A stretch of 64,000 nt of DNA. It comes from CAYUZU01 sp964448675 (GTDB taxonomy: Bacteria > Planctomycetota > Phycisphaerae > UBA1845 > Fen-1342). Shown piece after piece: positions 58,830 through 64,000 of this stretch. The stretch covers positions 124,001-188,000 of the forward strand of contig CAYUZU010000001.1 in assembly GCA_964448675.1 (NCBI GenBank), given 5' to 3'. How positions within the stretch are numbered: position 1 is the stretch's first letter; the number at the start of each line of letters is the position of its first letter. A program made the position numbers and the translations under genes. The notes beneath the pieces are model-generated. The model was given only the letters and a program-made list of their open reading frames with translations, did not search any database and was not told the DNA's origin.

Positions 58830-60986
58830 GTGCTGCTGGCCGAGACGCACATCCTGTCTGAAGCGCTGTACGCGACGCTGCCGCTGTGGCCGCTGGTCGG
58901 GGCGGCGCTGGCGGGGTTGCTGATCGCGCTGCGGGTCAAGCCCGGTTTGACCCACTGGCCGGTCGTGCTCGGCGTGGCGGCGGCCGCGGTGCTCGGCGTC
59001 ACGTTCTTCTTCGACTTCACCCAGCACAGCCCGGCCGCACCGGCGGTGTCCCCGGATCAGCCGACCGCCCACGCCGCAGAACACGGTGCGGACCACGCAG
59101 CCCACGGCGGCGAAGCGACCTTCCACGATTACGGCTCGACCTACACCGTCTACAACTGGATCAGCCTGGGGCAGCAGGAAAGCCTCGAAGACGAGCACTG
59201 GCTGTCGGTCAGCTTCTACTTCGACGGCCTGACCGGCATCATGCTGCTGTTCTTCACGGTCGTGGCCACACTGATCGTGATCTACGCGATCGGCTACATG
59301 CGCGACCACCACGGCCACCCGGAGCGCGGCTATGGGCGGTTCTTCTCGTTCCTGGGTCTGTTCGTGTTCAGCATGGCCATGCTGGTCATGGCCGGGAACT
59401 TCGTGCTGCTGTACCTGGGCTGGGAACTGGTCGGCTTGTGCAGCTACCTGCTCATCGGCTTCTACTACGGGAAGCCCGAGGCCGCCGCCGCCGCCAAGAA
59501 GGCCTTCATCGTCAACCGCATCGGCGACTTCGGCTTCGCCCTCGGCATCTTCGCCCTGTATATGTTCCTGCGGCCCTACGTCCAGCCCGGCGAGAACCTG
59601 CTGGACTACGAGACGGTCTTCAAATACGCCCATCACCTCGGCACCAACCCCTCCGGGTTCTTCGGCTTCTCCCAGGCCACCCTCGTGAGCCTGCTGCTGA
59701 TGTGCGGCGCCCTCGGCAAGAGTGCCCAGTTCCCGCTCTACGTCTGGTTGCCCGATGCGATGGAAGGCCCAACGCCCGTATCGGCCCTCATTCACGCCGC
59801 CACGATGGTCACCGCCGGCATTTACATGATCGCGCGCTGCACGCCGCTGTTCGGGGCGTCAGAGCTCACGCTCAACGTGATCACCACGCTGGGCGTGATC
59901 GGCGCGTTCCTGACGGCAACGATGGCCATGGCCCAGTACGACATGAAGCGCATCCTGGCGTATTCGACGATCAGCCAACTCGCGTTCATGTTCGTGGCGC
60001 TGGGCTGCGCGGTGCCGGATAGCGCGATCTTTCACGTGTTCACCCACGCCTGGTTCAAGGCCCTGCTGTTTCTTGGCGCCGGCAGCGTCATGCACCAGAT
60101 GGGCGGCGTCATCGACATCCGCCGCTTCAGCGGCTTGCGGCACGTGTTGCCACAGACCTACCTCGTCATGTGGATCGGCTGCCTCGCGCTGGCGGGCTTC
60201 CCGCTGCTGGCCGGCTTCTGGAGCAAGGACGAGATCGTCCACGCCGCGTTCGAGAAGCACACCGCCGTCGGCGTGATCATGCTCGCCACGGCGGGCCTCA
60301 CGGCATACTACACCTTCCGCATGTTCTTCATGTGCTTCCACGGCAAGCTCAAGCTGCCGGAGGAGGCCGGGAATCATCCGCACGAGTCACCGCCGGTCAT
60401 GATCTGGCCGCTGTATGTGCTGGCCCTCGGCGCGATCCTGACCGGCTACCTGGGTGTGAGCTTCGCCGCCCCGTTCACCGACAAGTTCCTCGGCATCGCC
60501 GCCCCGCACGGTTTCTTCCACGATGTGCTGCACCACAGCACGATCGGCCATCCGCACCACGGCGCGGGCGGCCTGTGGTTGATGTACCTGTCGGCGGCTG
60601 TCGCGCTGGCGGGCATCGGTCTGGCCTGGTTGCGTTACGGCCGGGCGCCGGCGGAGGAGCCCGACCAGAAGCTGCTCGGGCCCGTCTGGAACCTGTGGAA
60701 CGCCAAGTACTACGTCGACGAGATCTACGATGCCGTTCTTGTCCGGCCGCTGCGCGGACTGGGGCACCTGTTCTTCGGCACGGATCGCTTGGGCGTCGAT
60801 GGGCTGGTGTGGTTCGTGTCGGCGGTGCCGCGCGGTATGGCGTTCGGCCTGCACTTCGTGCAGCGCGGCGCTTTGCAGACGTACGCGCTCGGCATGGCGC
60901 TCGGCATCGTGCTGCTGATCGTGATTTGGGAATGGTCCGGCATCTGGGCAACGATCGATCGTCTCATGAGCACCCCGGCCAGTTGA
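58830..60986 (+). CDS. nuoL: NADH-quinone oxidoreductase subunit L
   Basis: 718 residues from GTG 58830 with GAAGGA upstream. A large antiporter-like proton-pump subunit. A long His-rich loop (AEHGADHAAHGGEATFHDYG) follows the second helix. Core motifs: LYLGWELVGLCSYLLIGFYY (Glu), SAQFPLYVWLPDAMEGPTPV (Lys-containing region), SALIHAATMVTAGIYMIARC and the channel Lys/His in VFTHAWFKALLFLGAGS. The C-terminal lateral helix region (about 610-718) is present. Confidence 0.96.
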   Translation: MLLAETHILSEALYATLPLWPLVGAALAGLLIALRVKPGLTHWPVVLGVAAAAVLGVTFFFDFTQHSPAAPAVSPDQPTAHAAEHGADHAAHGGEATFHDYGSTYTVYNWISLGQQESLEDEHWLSVSFYFDGLTGIMLLFFTVVATLIVIYAIGYMRDHHGHPERGYGRFFSFLGLFVFSMAMLVMAGNFVLLYLGWELVGLCSYLLIGFYYGKPEAAAAAKKAFIVNRIGDFGFALGIFALYMFLRPYVQPGENLLDYETVFKYAHHLGTNPSGFFGFSQATLVSLLLMCGALGKSAQFPLYVWLPDAMEGPTPVSALIHAATMVTAGIYMIARCTPLFGASELTLNVITTLGVIGAFLTATMAMAQYDMKRILAYSTISQLAFMFVALGCAVPDSAIFHVFTHAWFKALLFLGAGSVMHQMGGVIDIRRFSGLRHVLPQTYLVMWIGCLALAGFPLLAGFWSKDEIVHAAFEKHTAVGVIMLATAGLTAYYTFRMFFMCFHGKLKLPEEAGNHPHESPPVMIWPLYVLALGAILTGYLGVSFAAPFTDKFLGIAAPHGFFHDVLHHSTIGHPHHGAGGLWLMYLSAAVALAGIGLAWLRYGRAPAEEPDQKLLGPVWNLWNAKYYVDEIYDAVLVRPLRGLGHLFFGTDRLGVDGLVWFVSAVPRGMAFGLHFVQRGALQTYALGMALGIVLLIVIWEWSGIWATIDRLMSTPAS

Positions 60987-61002
60987 GGATAGACGCAGAC
61001 GC

Positions 61003-62715
61003 ATGGCAGCCATCGGTCTCAACCTGCTGATCTTCCTGCCCGCGGTGGCCGCGGTGCTCGTGCTCCTGTTGCCCGAGCGCCTGGCGCCGAAGCTCTCGCT
61101 TGGCGTCGGGTTGATCACGCTGGTCATCGGCTTCGGCCTGTGGACCGGCCTGCCCGCCGCGTTGGACGCCGACGGCCCACGTGCCCTGGTCGGCGAGTTC
61201 GACGTGCCGTGGATCGCTGTCGGCGACTGGACCATGATCGACGGGAACGCCGTGCTCGAGAACGGTGTCATGTTGCGCTACCACGTCGGCTGCGACGCCA
61301 TCAGCATGCCGCTGGTCGTGCTCACGTCGCTGCTGGTGCCGCTGGCGGTCTGGTGCAGCTTCACCAGCATCAAGACGCGCCAGCGCGAGTACTACGCCTG
61401 GCTGCTGGCGCTGACGACCGGCATGTTCGGCGTGTTCGCCGCGCGTGACGTGCTGCTGTTCTACATCTTCTTCGAGTTCACCCTCGTCCCGCTGTATTTC
61501 CTGATCGGCATCTGGGGCGGGCCCGAGCGGCGCTACGCCGCCAACAAGTTCTTCATCTACACCTTCGTCGGCAGCGTCATCACCTTTGCCGGCATCATGT
61601 ACCTCGCGATCCGCGCCACGTTCCTCACCGGCGATTCGGTCGTGCGGTTCGATCTCGACATGCTGTCCACACTCACCGGCCTGTCGCCGGTGGAGCAGAG
61701 CTGGCTCTTCGTGGCGTTCTTCTGCGGGTTCGCGATCAAGGTACCGTTCTTCCCGCTGCATACCTGGCTGCCGCTGGCGCATACCGAAGCTCCGACCGCC
61801 GGCAGCGTGCTGCTGGCCGGCATCCTGCTGAAGCTGGGCACGTACGGCTTCCTGCGATTCAGCCTGCCGATGGTGCCGCTGGGGGCGCTGGCCTGGGCCC
61901 CATTCATGGGCTGGCTCGCCGTCGCGGGCATCATCTACGGTGCGCTGTGCTGCTGGGTGCAGACCGACGTGAAGAAGCTCGTGGCGTACTCTTCGGTGTC
62001 GCACCTCGGCTTCTGCATGCTCGGCATGTTCAGCCTGCTGCCAGTCGGGCTGAGCGGCTCGGTGCTGTACATGATCAACCACGGGATCAGCACCGGGGCC
62101 CTGTTCCTTGTCGTCGGCATGATCTACGAGCGCTATCACACGCGCGACATGGACAAGATCAGCGGCCTGGCCCGCAAGATGCCCGTGCTCGCGTTCTTCT
62201 TCGTGCTCTTCGTGCTGTCGAGCATCGGCCTGCCGGGGCTCAACGGTTTCATCAGCGAGTTCACCGTGCTTTTCGCCGCGTACAACGCCCAGCCCATCGG
62301 CGACTACGCCACGCTGGGACCGATCTACGGCGTGCTCGGCGCGACCGGCATCCTGCTCGGTGCGATCTACATGCTGTACGCCGTCGGCAAGGTGCTCTTC
62401 GGCCCCGTCAAAGAGCCCCACGGCACGCCCGACACCAGTGCCGGCCTGCCGCAGGACATCAACGCCCGCGAGGTGACGATTCTCGTCCCGCTGGCCGTGC
62501 TGGTGATTGTGCTGGGCGTCGCGCCGCGCGTGGTGACCGATACGTTGGATCCCGCGCTCGAGACGCAGGTCATGGCCCGCGTGCAGTCCGCCGTCGAGCC
62601 GGACGTGGCCTACGCCGCAACGAACCGGCCGGCGACCCCCGCCGTCTTCGGTGAAGCCGCGGACGCGCCGCCGGCGCCGCCGCTCATCGCGGAAGGAGGG
62701 ACCGACCGATGGTAG
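61003..62715 (+). CDS. nuoM: NADH-quinone oxidoreductase subunit M
   Basis: 570 residues. Antiporter-like subunit with FYIFFEFTLVPLYFLIGIWG (pump Glu), GFAIKVPFFPLHTWLPLAHT (Lys) and EAPTAGSVLLAGILLKLGTY, followed by KKLVAYSSVSHLGFCMLGMF. The extra tail after residue 520 (Ala/Pro-rich, ending AEGGTDRW) is not part of the usual fold. It overlaps nuoN by 7 bp. Confidence 0.96.
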   Translation: MAAIGLNLLIFLPAVAAVLVLLLPERLAPKLSLGVGLITLVIGFGLWTGLPAALDADGPRALVGEFDVPWIAVGDWTMIDGNAVLENGVMLRYHVGCDAISMPLVVLTSLLVPLAVWCSFTSIKTRQREYYAWLLALTTGMFGVFAARDVLLFYIFFEFTLVPLYFLIGIWGGPERRYAANKFFIYTFVGSVITFAGIMYLAIRATFLTGDSVVRFDLDMLSTLTGLSPVEQSWLFVAFFCGFAIKVPFFPLHTWLPLAHTEAPTAGSVLLAGILLKLGTYGFLRFSLPMVPLGALAWAPFMGWLAVAGIIYGALCCWVQTDVKKLVAYSSVSHLGFCMLGMFSLLPVGLSGSVLYMINHGISTGALFLVVGMIYERYHTRDMDKISGLARKMPVLAFFFVLFVLSSIGLPGLNGFISEFTVLFAAYNAQPIGDYATLGPIYGVLGATGILLGAIYMLYAVGKVLFGPVKEPHGTPDTSAGLPQDINAREVTILVPLAVLVIVLGVAPRVVTDTLDPALETQVMARVQSAVEPDVAYAATNRPATPAVFGEAADAPPAPPLIAEGGTDRW

Positions 62716-64000
62716 AGCCCATCACCCTGTCGGCCCTCTGGCCGGAGATTACGCTGCTCATCGGCGGCACGCTGGTGCTGTTGCTGGGGCAGGAGCGCGA
62801 AGGCGGGCCGAAGCTCGCACCGTGGCTGACGCTGGCGACGCTGGTGGTGGCCTTCGGACTGGTCGTGTTGCGGCCTGACCCGATCGTCAGCGGCAGCGGC
62901 CTGGCATTCGGTACGCTGGCGGCGTTCGTGCGGAAGGCCGGCCTGGCGATGGGGATCATCCTGACCCTCGTCAACTGGGGGCAGAGCCGCGAAGGCGAGC
63001 GTGGCGAGTACCTCTCGCTCATGCTGTTCTCGCTGGCGGGGCTGCTGCTGGTCGGCTCGGCCGACAACCTGCTCATCCTGTTCCTTGCGCTCGAGCTGGT
63101 CAGCATCCCCACGTACATCATGGTCGTGATCAGCCGATCTCGGCTCGAATCCGTCGAGGCCGGCACCAAGTACTTCTACCTCGGCGCGATGTCCGCGGCG
63201 ATCATGGCCTACGGCTTCGCGTTTCTTTATGGCGTGACGGGATCGATGGCCCTGGGCGACGTGGTGAAGGTGGTCAGCACGTCGCTGCACGAACCGGTGG
63301 GCACGCTGCAGCACGGGCTGGCGTCGCTGGGGGTGTTGCTGTCGATCGGCGGCATCCTGTTCAAGCTGGCCGCCGTCCCGCTGCACTTCTACGTCGCCGA
63401 TGTGTACCAGGGCGCGGCGAGTCCGGTGGCCGGCCTGCTGGGCTTCGTGCCGAAGCTGGCGGGCGTGGTGGCCGTCTTTCGCATCGTGCAGGCCACCGGC
63501 TTCTGGGATGGGGGTGGCGCGGGCACGTACTGGCTGCTGTGGATCGTGGCCGCCCTCAGCATGACCATCGGCAACGTTCTTGCTTTGCGGCAGACAAACA
63601 TCAAGCGCCTGCTCGGCTATTCCGGCATCGCCCACGCCGGCTACATGCTCGTCGGCATCCTCGCGGGCCCCAACGCGGGCAAGGCGATTGCCAGTGGCGG
63701 CGTCAGCACGATGGGCGACGGTACCGCCGCCGTGCTGTTCTACGTTTTCATCTATGGCTTGGCGAACCTCGGGGCGTTCGCCGTACTGGGCCTGTTGCGC
63801 GTGCGCGAAGGCCCGGCCGAGACGCTGCGCGACGTGGCGGGACTGGTGCGGCGCGAGCCGGCGCCTGCCTTGTTGCTCGTGCTGGCGATGTTCACGCTGA
63901 TGGGCTTGCCGCCCACGCCCGGGTTCTGGGGCAAGCTGAGCCTCTTCGGCAGCGCCCTGACCGCCTCGCGCCTCACCAGCGACACGGCGCTGGTCGTGCT
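62709..64000 (+). CDS. nuoN: NADH-quinone oxidoreductase subunit N (partial, runs off the right edge)
   Basis: 430 codons are visible from ATG 62709, which overlaps the nuoM stop; no stop occurs before the window ends. It opens MVEPITLSALWPEITLLIGG. NuoN motifs are LFLALELVSIPTYIMVVISR (Glu), EAGTKYFYLGAMSAAIMAYG, FKLAAVPLHFYVADVYQGAA (Lys) and RQTNIKRLLGYSGIAHAGYM. Third antiporter-like subunit of the membrane arm and the last of the 14 complex I genes in the conserved order. Confidence 0.96.
   Translation, partial: MVEPITLSALWPEITLLIGGTLVLLLGQEREGGPKLAPWLTLATLVVAFGLVVLRPDPIVSGSGLAFGTLAAFVRKAGLAMGIILTLVNWGQSREGERGEYLSLMLFSLAGLLLVGSADNLLILFLALELVSIPTYIMVVISRSRLESVEAGTKYFYLGAMSAAIMAYGFAFLYGVTGSMALGDVVKVVSTSLHEPVGTLQHGLASLGVLLSIGGILFKLAAVPLHFYVADVYQGAASPVAGLLGFVPKLAGVVAVFRIVQATGFWDGGGAGTYWLLWIVAALSMTIGNVLALRQTNIKRLLGYSGIAHAGYMLVGILAGPNAGKAIASGGVSTMGDGTAAVLFYVFIYGLANLGAFAVLGLLRVREGPAETLRDVAGLVRREPAPALLLVLAMFTLMGLPPTPGFWGKLSLFGSALTASRLTSDTALVV

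Overview
The window is one GC-rich chromosomal segment, most likely from a member of the phylum Planctomycetota, probably near class Phycisphaerae. The clues are the many small membrane proteins with a CxxCGYxLxG...CxECG zinc ribbon, the secreted proteins ending in a dockerin-like NWRDID double loop, a DUF1570-type secreted metallopeptidase, RHS core fragments, and the general gene style. No rRNA, tRNA or CRISPR array was found. Genes at both edges are cut: a DM13 protein on the left and nuoN on the right.

Layout. 0-4 kb: a secreted DM13 protein (partial), an ECF sigma factor with its zinc-binding anti-sigma partner, a small exported protein and a secreted Ig-repeat protein. 4-10 kb: feoA-feoB (ferrous iron import) behind a clear promoter and a perfect 17-bp palindrome, then an MCE-domain protein with an FAD oxidoreductase, peptide deformylase and a CheV-like protein. 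11-20 kb: a nitrilase-superfamily protein with a degenerate second half, then a leftward run of carbamate kinase, a universal stress protein, a large VWA-type membrane protein and a TPR lipoprotein. 20-24 kb: HtpX protease, a small lipoprotein with enolase, and an FtsB/DivIC-like protein.

23.9-28.9 kb is the accessory part. Four remnants of an RHS core separate cassette genes: a zinc-ribbon membrane protein, an RHS tip carrying an HEKVH metallopeptidase-like domain, a secreted unknown protein and a second zinc-ribbon membrane protein. Two remnants are about 94% identical over 223 bp. The same stretch holds a 266-bp element with 17-bp inverted repeats and several hairpin or tandem repeats. It reads as a polymorphic-toxin graveyard or cassette bank.

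28.8-36 kb: a TPR protein and a GT39-like glycosyltransferase, then thiL-tsaE, a DUF1570 peptidase and a CPBP protease. 36-46 kb: four large secreted proteins (an HEMAH metallopeptidase candidate and three with the same C-terminal dockerin-like tag, one of them an M28 peptidase), then two tandem paralogous membrane proteins.

47.6-64 kb: a complete 14-gene complex I operon in the order nuoABCDEFGH-[GH10]-IJKLMN. A secreted GH10 xylanase-like gene sits between nuoH and nuoI and overlaps the nuoH stop codon by ATGA. Together the genes suggest a heterotrophic, respiring, polysaccharide- and protein-degrading planctomycete.
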